From the NCBI RefSeq assembly GCF_001905545.1, contig NZ_LIPD01000028.1:1-61982 (forward strand): DNA of 61,982 nt. Direction: 5' to 3'. The stretch is from Streptomyces sp. CB02056. Its GTDB lineage: Bacteria; Actinomycetota; Actinomycetes; Streptomycetales; Streptomycetaceae. Position numbers and translations under genes: made by a program. Positions 39,301-43,544 of the stretch are shown piece after piece. The notes under the pieces are model-generated. The model did no database searches, was not told the DNA's origin, and saw nothing but the letters and a program-made list of their open reading frames with translations. Position 1 is the stretch's first letter. The number at the start of each line of letters is the position of its first letter.

Positions 39301-40905
39301 AACCCGGTGCCCGTCGGCATCCCCGGGGAGCTGTACCTGGCGGGCGCCGGACTGGCCCGCGGGTACCTGGGACGCGCCGCGCTCACGGCGGAGCGGTTCG
39401 TCGCCAGCCCGTTCACCCCCGGCGAGCGGATGTACCGCACCGGTGACCTGGTGCGTCGTGCCCGGGACGGTGAGCTGGAGTACCTCGGCCGCACCGACGA
39501 CCAGGTGAAGATCCGCGGCTTCCGGATCGAACTCGGCGAGATCGAGCAGGTGTTGACGACTCACCCCGAGGTCGCCGCGGCCGTCGTCCGGCCGGACGAC
39601 AGCGGCACCCGACTGGTCGCCTACCTGGTCACCGACCGCCCGCTCGACCCGGCCGGCCTGCGGGCCTTCACCGCCGAGCGGCTGCCCGCCCACATGGTGC
39701 CCGCCGCCTTCGTCGCGCTGCCCGCCCTGCCACTGACCGGCAGCGGGAAGGTCGACCACCGCGCCCTGCCCGCACCGGAGTTCGCCGCCCACCCGGCCGG
39801 CCGCCCGGCCCGCACCCCGCGCGAGCAGCTGCTCTGCACCCTGTTCGCCGAAACCCTCGGCCTGGAGCGCGTCGGCATCGACGACGACTTCTTCGATCTG
39901 GGCGGGCACTCCCTGCTCGCCATGAAGCTGCTCTCGCGCGTCCGCACCGCCCTCGGTGTCGATCTCGGCATGCGGGCGCTGTTCGAGGCGCCCACGGTGG
40001 CCGGGCTGGACGGCCGGCTCGACCAGGGCCCGGCGGCCGACGCCCTGGACGTGCTGCTGCCCCTGCGCACCGGCGGCGACCGGCCCCCGCTGTTCTGCGT
40101 CCACCCGGCGGCCGGCATCAGCTGGGTCTACTCCGGGCTGCTGCGCCACCTCGACCCGGGGCAGCCGGTGTACGGCCTCCAGGCCCGCGGCCTGCGCGGC
40201 GGGGCGCCGGCCAGCGTCACCGAGATCGCCGAGGACTACGTACGGCAGATCCGAGCCGTCCACCCGTCCGGCCCGTACCACCTGCTGGGCTGGTCCTTCG
40301 GTGCGGTGGTCGCCCAGGAGATGGCCGTCCGGCTCCAGGCCGAGGGCGCGCCGGTCGGGCTGCTGGCCCTGCTGGACGGTGGCCCGGCGGTCCGCACCGA
40401 TGCCGCCCCGCCGTCCGAACCCGCCGACACGGTGGACGAGTTGCTGCGCTCGCTGGGCTACGACCCGGCGGACGGCAGCGGCCAGGCCGACCTGGCGGCG
40501 GTGCTCGGCGAGGCCGCGCACGTCCTGCCCGAGGTGTTCGACCGGCACCGCAAACTGATGGCCGAGCACCGGCCCCAGCACTACCGGGGCGATGCCGTCT
40601 TCTTCGGCGCCACCCTCGGCAAGCCGGCCGACTGGCCGTACGAGGAGGCCTGGCGGCCTCACCTGGACGGGCTGATCGAGGGCCACCGGCTGCCGTTCGG
40701 CCACGGCGACCTGGCCCGGCCGGAGCCGCTCGCCCGGATCGCCGCCGTCCTCGCCGACAAGCTGCGGGCCGAGAGCGCCGGCACCACCGGCAACGCCGGC
40801 ACCACCGACAGTGCACGCACCACCGACAGCGCACGCACCACCGACAGCGCCGGCACCACCGGCAACGCCGAGAAGTCCCAGAACACCGAGAAGTCCGGAG
40901 CGTGA
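24376..40905 (+). CDS. Five-module NRPS with terminal thioesterase: (C-A-T)x5-TE
   Basis: 5509 residues from GTG 24376 (AGAGGAAGC just upstream). Modules start near residues 1, 1055, 2093, 3145 and 4196. Every C domain has HHIAGDG or HHIASDG, every A has TSGSTGRPKGV, and every carrier has DDFFxLGGHSL. The TE lies at about 5228-5460 with Ser5307 in GWSFGA. No E, methyltransferase or oxidase domain is present. By-eye pockets: module 5 DAYFCGVTFK (Val/Ile-like); modules 6 and 7 both DAEHLGMVHK; modules 8 and 9 both DAENLGLVEK. Glu at the third pocket position is often seen with basic residues, but neither code is one I can assign. A domains of modules 6-9 share long near-identical DNA. After the TE come about 45 residues rich in repeated Thr-Thr-Asp-Ser-Ala. 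The TE should release a linear or cyclic nonapeptide. Confidence 0.95.
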   Translation: MIPVSYAQQRLWLIDQIEGPTALYNLPFALRLRGALDTAALRAATADVVARHEALRTVFPVAGGVPVQRILPAEEARPRFLAEDCAPADYPARRDAAAAETFDLSRELPIRVTVFTLSPTEHVLLVVLHHIAGDGWSLGPLLRDLAEAYRARLAGGAPDWEPLPIQYADYALWQRDLLGDEHDPESLLARQLAHWREALAGLPEELELPTDRPRPPAPTGAADSVDLAWDAGLHTALLDLAHTHRTTLFTVLQAGLAALFTRLGAGTDIPLGTGLAGRADEALDDLVGFFVNSLVLRADTSGDPGFAELLGRVREAQLDAFANQDLPFERLVEELNPPRALGRHPLFQTLLVLQNHGQDAELALPGLESAPEPIGLRVAKFDLNIGIAEQHGPDGAPAGLTGSIEYAADLYDRATVTALAERLGRLLAGAAADPHAPIGTLELLAPEERTRVLTEWNATDAPRWSGTLAESFERQADRTPHATALVHDGGTLDYAALDARANRLAHHLTALGVGPETPVAMLMERSADVVVATLAVLKAGGCYVPMHPGLPPERMADVLADTGAPVLLTDRADPGFPHGAAVVRPGDEAGAPDHRPGLPVHPDRLAYVMYTSGSTGRPKGVAVRHRDVVDLAADRRWQDGRHQRVLLHSPHAFDAATYEIWTPLLAGGTVVVAPPGALDATALHAVTVRHGVTAVFLTKALFDLVAEQAPETFAALRVVCTGGEAASGTLLRRVLDACPDLLLAHVYGPTETTTFATHHPLAPADLDGPRVPIGGPLDNMRGYVLDARLRPVPPGVPGELYLAGAGLARGYLNRPGLTAERFVACPYLPGERMYRTGDLVRRRADGAVEFLGRIDGQVKLRGFRIELGEIEAALSRHPAVRQVIVIAREDRPGDLRLVAYCTAEPGLTPDGLRSFAGTVLPGYMVPAAAVLLDALPLNANGKVDRRALPAPDLAADDTGRAPRDERERVLCELYGELLGIDDITIDDDFFALGGHSLLATRLVGRARTELGVELAIGDLFQAPTVAGLAERIAERAAGAPAQARPALRPAVRPERVPLSFAQRRLWFLAQAEGPTATYNITLALRLRGPLDPAALADALGDTVRRHEALRTVFAEHDGTPYQRILDGPVAPLLTTTDRPVDELARHGFDLAADLPVHAYLRPEGPDEHVLVLVLHHIAGDGASLGPLYRDLTDAYRARQGGHAPDWEPLPVQYADHALWQHGLLGDEDDPQSLAARQLAHWREALAGLPEELALPADRPRPPVASHRGAVVPLELDADLHARLADLAAEHGATLFMVLQAAYATLLHRFGAGTDLPIGTPVAGRLDEAATDLVGYFANTLVLRTDLSGRPSFAELLRRVRETDLAAYEHQDTPFERLVEEFNPVRSLARHPLFQVMLTFAAAAEGGPAFPGVTAAEEPVEYGTAKFDLKLALTERHRADGTPDGLAGGLEYATDLFDPETAQRLADVLALILRQAAADPELSVAAAGLTPAGGAAELRHSAGPLASEVPLLPAVFEEQAAVTPEAVALVCGDEVLTYRELDARAGRLAGRLVGAGVTPGAMVALALPRSVESVVGLLAVLKAGGVYLPLDAEYPADRTAYTLTNAGPALVLTDGRWPLPELLAEFQVLDVTDAPGPAEFARPVLGGADAAYVIHTSGSTGRPKGVVVSHGSIAALLAGHRATLVADAEAAHGRLRVALTASLCFDASMEVVLWMVAGHELHLIGDEVRRDARQLVRHVHAVGLDALHVTPSYAEQLVEEGLLEEPAPKLLLLGGEAIGQGLWTRLCAAPLTSGHTMYGPTESTVHALTRPFDGAHRPVLGQTVAGTTGYVLDENLNQAPVGVPGELYLAGAGLARGYLGQSALTAERFVASPFVAGERMYRTGDLVRRARDGELEYLGRTDNQVKIRGFRIEPGEIEAVLAGHPAVRQAAVLPDDSGRRLVAYVVADGPLDAAALRSFAAESLPGYMVPAAFVELDALPLTANGKLDRAALPAPDFAALAGGRAARTPQEEILCGLFREVLGLDVVGADDDFFELGGHSLLAIRLLSRVRATLGAELGIRDVFEAPTPAGLAACLGSGAERLALTAYVERPERVPLSFAQRRLWLIDRIEGPSALYNSPLALRLTGELDQAALERALGDLVARHEVLRTLMVETDGEPHQLILPAGAASVPFEVRDCPAEEVGESVDAASRRPFDLAAELPVRALLLRVDAEEHVLVLVLHHIASDGWSTRKLVRDLAAAYAARTAGTAPRQAPLPVQYADYALWQRDLLGDEADEESLFSRQLAYWNETLAGMPEELALPADRPRSAAASHQGDRVAQLLDVELHRALRTLAREQRVTMFMAIQAAFAALLTRLGAGTDVPIGSVVAGRSDEALDELVGFFVNTLVLRTDTSGNPSFTELLARVREADLGAYAHQDVPFERLVEELNPTRSLARHPLFQVAMVLQNNEQADASSSGLWNGVLPAATGVAKFDLNVTAQELFGPDGEPAGIDFALDYATDLFDQETAEAIVRHFAGLLAAAVERPDTRIGALPLVSPAELAELLGGATPLASEVPLLPAVFEEQAAATPDAVALVCGEEVLTYRELDARASRLAGRLVGAGVTPGAVVAIALPRSVESVVGLLAVLKAGGVYLPLDAEYPAERTGHILADALPALVLTDSRWPLPDVLAELPVLDVTDVPGPVEFTRPVLGGADAAYVIHTSGSTGRPKGVVVSHGSIAALLAGHRATLVADAEAAHGRLRVALTASLCFDASMEVVLWMVAGHELHLIGDEVRRDARQLVRHVREVGLDALHVTPSYAEQLVEEGLLEEPAPKLLLLGGEAIGQGLWTRLCAAPLTAGHTMYGPTESTVHALTRPLDSVDRPVLGRAVEGTAGYVLDEHLNLVPRGVAGELYLAGAGLARGYLGRAALTAERFVASPFVAGERMYRTGDLVRRARDGELEYLGRTDDQVKIRGFRIELGEIEAVLAAHPAVRQAVVTVRESEDGDRRLIAYCAVAGEAGPELGSALRRFTAESLPGYMVPAAVVTLDALPLTANGKLDRAALPAPDFAALAGGRAARTPQEEILCGLFAEVLGLDAVGVEDDFFALGGHSLLATRLLSRVRSTLDAELAVRDVFEAPTPAGLAARLGSGAERLALTAHTERPERVPLSFAQQRLWLIDRMEGPSAVYNLPLVLRVAGELDADALGSALGDLVARHEVLRTLVVETDGEPHQLILPVGAASVPFEVRDCPADEVGESVDAASRRPFDLAAELPVRALLLRVSSEDHVLVLVLHHIAGDGWSMGPLLRDLAAAYAARTTGAVPGWAPLPVQYADYALWQRELLGDEADEESLISRQLAYWNEALAGMPEELALPADRPRGAVASHQGGRVVLPLGAELHRALVTLAREQRVTMFMAAQAALAALLTRLGAGTDIPIGSVTAGRSDEAVDQLVGFFVNTLVLRTDTSGNPSFSELLARVRETQLDAHAHQDVPFERLVEELNPTRSLARHPLFQVMLVLQGGGDTAPLDATGLDVSVEPSGRAVAKFDLSVGIGESFGPDGAPAGLECVVDFATDLFDRETVEAIAVRFSRLLAAVAAGPDLPIGRAELLSSAELAELLGGATPLASEVPLLPAVFEEQVAATPEAVALVCGDEVLTYRELDARAGRLAGRLIGAGVMPGAVVAIALPRSVESVVGLLAVLKAGGVYLPLDAGYPAERTAYTLADAEPVLVLTDDRWPLPELLAELPVLDVTDAPGSAQGPLIALGAADAAYVIYTSGSTGRPKGVVVSHGSLAALLAGHRAGMMAGEENRKFALTASLCFDASWEGLLWMVVGHELHLIDDEVRRDAGQLVRHVRESAIDVVNATPSFLVQLVEEGLLEAPAPSVVLVGGEAVGQALWTRLRETPGLRAYNLYGPTESTVEALEQPFDGSDRPVLGRAVAGTVGYVLDEHLNPAPAGIPGELYLAGAGLARGYLGRAALTAERFVASPFVSGERMYRTGDLVRRARDGELEYLGRTDDQVKIRGFRIELGEIEAVLAGYPAVRQAVVTVRESEDGDRRLIAYCAVAEDATSELGGALRRFTAESLPGYMVPAAVVTLDALPLTGSGKVDHRALPEPDLAAFAPAGGRAARTPQEEILCGLFAEVLGLDVVGVEDDFFALGGHSLLATRLLSRVRSTLAAELAVRDVFEAPTPAGLAARLGSGAERLALTAYAERPERVPLSFAQQRLWLIDRMEGPSAVYNLPLVLRVTGELDADALGSALGDLVARHEVLRTLIEEEDGTPYQRVLPAWAARVPVELLPEGTAPEACTGRPFDLAADLPIRAHLIPAGQAEYLLVLVLHHIAGDGWSMGPLLRDLAAAYAARTAGTVPGWAPLPVQYADYALWQRELLDEADQDGPMARQLGYWREALADLPEELALPADRPRGAVASHRGDRVVLPLGAELHRALVTLAREQRVTMFMAAQAALAALLTRLGAGTDVPIGSVTAGRSDEAVDQLVGFFVNTLVLRTDTSGNPSFTELLARVRETQLDAHAHQDVPFERLVEELNPARSLARHPLFQVMLVLQGGGDTAPLDATGLDVSVEPSGRAVAKFDLSVGIGESFGPDGAPAGLECVLDFATDLFDRETAEAMVHHFAGLLTAAVERPDTRIGALPLVSPEERAEMLGAARPLASEVPLLPAVFEEQVAATPEAVALVCGEEVLTYRELDARAGRLAGRLVGAGVTPGAVVALALPRSVESVVGLLAVLKAGGVYLPLDAGYPAERTAYTLADAEPALVLTDDRWPLPELLTELPVLDVTDVPGSAEFTRPVLDGADAAYVIYTSGSTGRPKGVVVSHGSLAALLAGHRAGMMAGEESRKFALTASLCFDASWEGLLWMVSGHELHLIGEDLRLDAAALVRHLGSHGIDVVNATPSFVAQLVEEGLLEAPAPGVVLVGGEAVGQALWTRLRETPGLRAYNLYGPTESTVEALEQPLDGSDRPVLGRAVAGTAGYVLDEHLNPVPVGIPGELYLAGAGLARGYLGRAALTAERFVASPFTPGERMYRTGDLVRRARDGELEYLGRTDDQVKIRGFRIELGEIEQVLTTHPEVAAAVVRPDDSGTRLVAYLVTDRPLDPAGLRAFTAERLPAHMVPAAFVALPALPLTGSGKVDHRALPAPEFAAHPAGRPARTPREQLLCTLFAETLGLERVGIDDDFFDLGGHSLLAMKLLSRVRTALGVDLGMRALFEAPTVAGLDGRLDQGPAADALDVLLPLRTGGDRPPLFCVHPAAGISWVYSGLLRHLDPGQPVYGLQARGLRGGAPASVTEIAEDYVRQIRAVHPSGPYHLLGWSFGAVVAQEMAVRLQAEGAPVGLLALLDGGPAVRTDAAPPSEPADTVDELLRSLGYDPADGSGQADLAAVLGEAAHVLPEVFDRHRKLMAEHRPQHYRGDAVFFGATLGKPADWPYEEAWRPHLDGLIEGHRLPFGHGDLARPEPLARIAAVLADKLRAESAGTTGNAGTTDSARTTDSARTTDSAGTTGNAEKSQNTEKSGA

Positions 40906-40911
40906 GCCGCG

Positions 40912-42207
40912 ATGACCACCACCGTCCCGATCGAGTCACCGGCACCGCCGGACCGGCCGCGCAGCAGGTGGGGCCTGTGGGCCCACGGGGACTTCCGCCG
41001 GCTCTGGATCGGTGAGACCACCAGCAACTTCGGTACGGCCGTCGGGAGCGTGGCGCTGTCCCTGGTGGCCGTGGTCACCCTGGGCGCCAGCCCCCTCGCG
41101 GTGGGCGTGATCAACGCGGCCGCCTGGCTGCCCTGGCTGTTCCTCGGCCTGCTGGCCGGCGCCTGGGTGGACCGCTGGCCCCGGCTGCGGGTGATGCTGG
41201 TCTGCGACCTGCTGCTGCTCCTCCTCTTCGGCAGTGTGCCGGTGGCCAGTTGGCTGGGGGTGCTCTCGCTGGCCCACCTGGTGGTGGTGGCCCTGCTGAC
41301 GGGGGCGGTGAAGGTGTTCTTCTCCACCGCCTACGGCGCGGTGCTGCCCACCCTGGTCGGCAAGGCCGACCTGCTGGAGGCCAACGTCAAGCTGCGCTCC
41401 GGCGCCTCGGCGGCCGAGATCGCCGGCCCGGGCGCGGCCGGTCTGCTCTCCCAGGCGTTCGGCGCCGCCAGCGGGATGTTCGCGGACTCGCTCACCTACC
41501 TGGTGTCGGCGGTGTTCCTGCGGCGGATCAGGACGGAGGAGCGCCCCCCGCCGGTGTCCGAGCGGCGCGGCATCCCGCGCGAGATCGGCGAGGGCGTCCG
41601 GTTCCTGCTGCGCGACCCGTACCTGCGCACGTTCGCCTGCTTCGCGGCGGTCGGCAACCTGGGGCTGAACGGCATCCAGGCGGTGCAGACGGTCTTCCTG
41701 GTGCGCAGTGTGGGGCTCGAACCGGGCGCGGTGGGCGGGGTGTTCGCGCTGGTGAGCGTCGGCGGACTGGCCGGCGCGATGCTGGCCGGACGGGTCGCCC
41801 GCAAGCTGGGCAGCGCCCGTGGGCTGCTGGTCTGCGAACTGGTGGTCGCGCCCTTCATCCTGCTGCTGCCGCTGGCGGGCGACCGGCTGCCGCTGGTGGT
41901 CAGCGCGCTCGCCTGGGCGGTCGCGGTCTGCGGGGTGGTGGCGGGCAACGTCCTCGCCGGCAGCTTCTCCCAGGGCTACTGCCCGCCCGCGATGATCGGC
42001 CGGATCCGGGCCAGCTCCGCGACCCTCAACTACAGCGCGATCCCGGTGGGCGCCCTGCTCGGCGGCTACCTCGGCGAGGCGATCGGCGCCCGCAGCACGA
42101 TCTGGCTGATGGCGGGCGTGCTGCTGTCGGCGGGCGCGGTGCTGCTGGCCAGCCCGCTGCGAGGCCTGCGCGACTTCCCGACCCGGCCGCCGGCCCCCAC
42201 GGCCTGA
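40912..42207 (+). CDS. MFS exporter
   Basis: 431 residues with about 12 hydrophobic segments. The N-terminal block FRRLWIGETTSNFGTAV and the loop after helix 2-3 (WVDRWPRLRVM) are typical of the MFS branch that includes enterobactin exporters and macrolide efflux pumps. It begins 6 bp after the NRPS stop, so it is co-transcribed and most likely exports the finished peptide and contributes to self-protection. It is the only transporter inside the cluster. Confidence 0.88.
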   Translation: MTTTVPIESPAPPDRPRSRWGLWAHGDFRRLWIGETTSNFGTAVGSVALSLVAVVTLGASPLAVGVINAAAWLPWLFLGLLAGAWVDRWPRLRVMLVCDLLLLLLFGSVPVASWLGVLSLAHLVVVALLTGAVKVFFSTAYGAVLPTLVGKADLLEANVKLRSGASAAEIAGPGAAGLLSQAFGAASGMFADSLTYLVSAVFLRRIRTEERPPPVSERRGIPREIGEGVRFLLRDPYLRTFACFAAVGNLGLNGIQAVQTVFLVRSVGLEPGAVGGVFALVSVGGLAGAMLAGRVARKLGSARGLLVCELVVAPFILLLPLAGDRLPLVVSALAWAVAVCGVVAGNVLAGSFSQGYCPPAMIGRIRASSATLNYSAIPVGALLGGYLGEAIGARSTIWLMAGVLLSAGAVLLASPLRGLRDFPTRPPAPTA

Positions 42208-42299
42208 CCGGCCCCCGCCTGCACCGCTCGCACCGCCCGTACTGCCCGTACCGCCCGTGACGCCCCTGCCACCCGTACCCGACTTCCGAGGAGCTTCCG

Positions 42300-43112
42300 A
42301 TGGCCCGCACCGCCCGCCCGCGCCACTACCTGATGTGCCGTCCGACCCACTTCGACGTCACCTACGCGATCAACCCCTGGATGGACCCGGCGAAGCCGGT
42401 GGACACCGACCTGGCCGTCGCCCAGTGGGAGCGGCTGCACGCCCTGTACGGCGAGCTCGGCCACCGCGTCGACCTGATCGACCCGCTGCCCGGCCTGCCC
42501 GACATGGTCTACGCGGCCAACGGCGCCACCGTGGTGGACGGCAGGGTGCTCGGGGCGCGCTTCCGCAACACCGAGCGGGCCGCCGAGGGCCCGGCCTACC
42601 TGGAGTGGTTCCGCGCCCGGGGCTTCGAGACCCGCGACCCGGAGTACGTCAACGAGGGCGAGGGGGACCTGCTGACGACCGCGAGCTACGTGCTGGCCGG
42701 GCGGGGCTTCCGCAGCGTGGCCGACGGGCACGCGGAGGCGCAGGAGTTCTTCGGCCGCCCGGTGGTCGGCCTGGAGCTGGTCGACCCGCGCTTCTACCAC
42801 CTGGACACCGCGCTCGCCGTGCTGGACGGCGACGAGATCATGTACAACCCGGAGGCCTTCTCGGCCGGCAGCCGTGCCGTGCTGCGGCGGCTGTTCCCGG
42901 ACGCGCTGCTGGCGGACCGGGCCGACGCGGAGGTGTTCGGCCTCAACGCGATCAGCGACGGCCTGCACGTGGTGCTGCCGGAGGCGGCCGTGGGACTGGC
43001 CTCGCGACTGCGCGAGCGCGGCTTCCGGCCGATCGGGATGGACCTCAGCGAGCTGCTCAAGGGCGGCGGCAGCGTGAAGTGCTGCACCCTGGAGATCCGC
43101 GCGACGGCCTGA
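42300..43112 (+). CDS. ddaH: Dimethylargininase/arginine-deiminase-like amidinohydrolase
   Basis: 270 residues of the amidinotransferase superfamily. The N-terminal block LMCRPTHFDVTYAINPWM is typical of actinobacterial DDAH-type proteins. His167 in FYHLDTAL and the C-terminal GGGSVKCCTLE (Cys261, Cys262) match the catalytic His and Cys positions. The family hydrolyses methylarginines or related guanidines to citrulline plus amine. DDAH is also a common chromosomal gene in streptomycetes, so it may sit here by chance. Its place 93 bp after the exporter in the same direction, ahead of a strong hairpin, suggests it closes the operon and could provide citrulline or process an arginine derivative. 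Repeats of GCCCGTACC precede it (about 42234-42260). The start follows GAGGAGC. Confidence 0.78.
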   Translation: MARTARPRHYLMCRPTHFDVTYAINPWMDPAKPVDTDLAVAQWERLHALYGELGHRVDLIDPLPGLPDMVYAANGATVVDGRVLGARFRNTERAAEGPAYLEWFRARGFETRDPEYVNEGEGDLLTTASYVLAGRGFRSVADGHAEAQEFFGRPVVGLELVDPRFYHLDTALAVLDGDEIMYNPEAFSAGSRAVLRRLFPDALLADRADAEVFGLNAISDGLHVVLPEAAVGLASRLRERGFRPIGMDLSELLKGGGSVKCCTLEIRATA

Positions 43113-43139
43113 GCGGGCGGCCTGAGCGGGCGGCCCACC

Positions 43140-43173
43140 GAGCACCGGTGATCATTGGTGATCACCGGTGCTC
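43140..43173 (+). terminator. Perfect 15-bp inverted repeat after ddaH
   Basis: GAGCACCGGTGATCA (43140-43154) and its exact reverse complement (43159-43173) are separated by TTGG. The hairpin sits 28 bp after the ddaH stop and fits a transcription end for the long operon. It lacks a U-run, as is common in streptomycetes. It also lies about 100 bp before the small peptide gene, so a regulatory role is possible. Confidence 0.55.
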
Positions 43174-43269
43174 GACTGTAGATCGACCGTTGAACGCTCC
43201 CGGCCAGACTGGTGCCACACCACGACGGAACCCCTTCCCAGCAGGGAAGCGAGCCGAGGAGTACCAGAG

Positions 43270-43497
43270 ATGACGCAGCGTCCGGCCACCACCATCCGCA
43301 CCCGCCTCCGGCTGTTCACGGTCGGCCTCGGGGTGACCGTCGCCCTGGGCGCCGGCCTCTCGGTGACGGTCGCCGGGGCGGCGGCCGACGCCGGGGTGGC
43401 GACGGTGGTGAGCGGCGGCGGCGGCGCGACGCCGACGCCCACCCCGACCCCCACCCCGACCGGCGGCAACGGCGACTGGAACAGCACCGGTTCCTGA
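43270..43497 (+). CDS. Small predicted secreted peptide
   Basis: 75 residues. A basic start (TIRTRLRLF) leads into a hydrophobic segment and Ala-rich cleavage site (AGAAADA, about residue 40), giving a predicted mature peptide of about 35 residues: Gly-rich, then five Thr-Pro repeats, ending GGNGDWNSTGS. ATG 43270 is preceded by CGAGGAG at good distance; the frame is open upstream but without a start that has a ribosome site. I recognise no family. It is convergent with, and 47 bp from, the TPR-containing activator at 43545-46769. A secreted peptide beside a TPR regulator recalls peptide-signalling pairs, but no such activity is shown here. Confidence 0.65.
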   Translation: MTQRPATTIRTRLRLFTVGLGVTVALGAGLSVTVAGAAADAGVATVVSGGGGATPTPTPTPTPTGGNGDWNSTGS

Positions 43498-43503
43498 GCA
43501 CAC

Positions 43504-43527
43504 CGGTTCCTGAACGCACCGGAACCG
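43504..43527. terminator. Possible bidirectional terminator between convergent genes
   Basis: CGGTTCC (43504-43510) pairs with GGAACCG (43521-43527) across a 10-nt loop, midway between the peptide gene stop and the activator stop. The sequence CACCGGTTCCTGA also occurs twice (from 43487 and 43501), the first copy overlapping the end of the peptide gene. The stem is short. Confidence 0.35.
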
Positions 43528-43544
43528 CCAGCAGGATCGATTCC

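Noticed and set aside
24376..40060. Epimerase or dual C/E domains in the five-module NRPS
   Set aside because: C domains follow carrier domains directly and no E-domain spacing or extra HH motif at their N-termini was found by eye.
24349..40704. Minus-strand open frame of about 5450 codons antisense to the five-module NRPS
   Set aside because: It is a shadow caused by strong G/C bias at third positions. It is rich in Gly, Arg, Gln, Val and His, has no domain, and its periodicity mirrors the modules on the plus strand.
41250..42260. Alternative plus-strand frame inside the MFS gene
   Set aside because: It is a Gly/Arg-rich shadow; the frame 40912-42207 has clear membrane segments.
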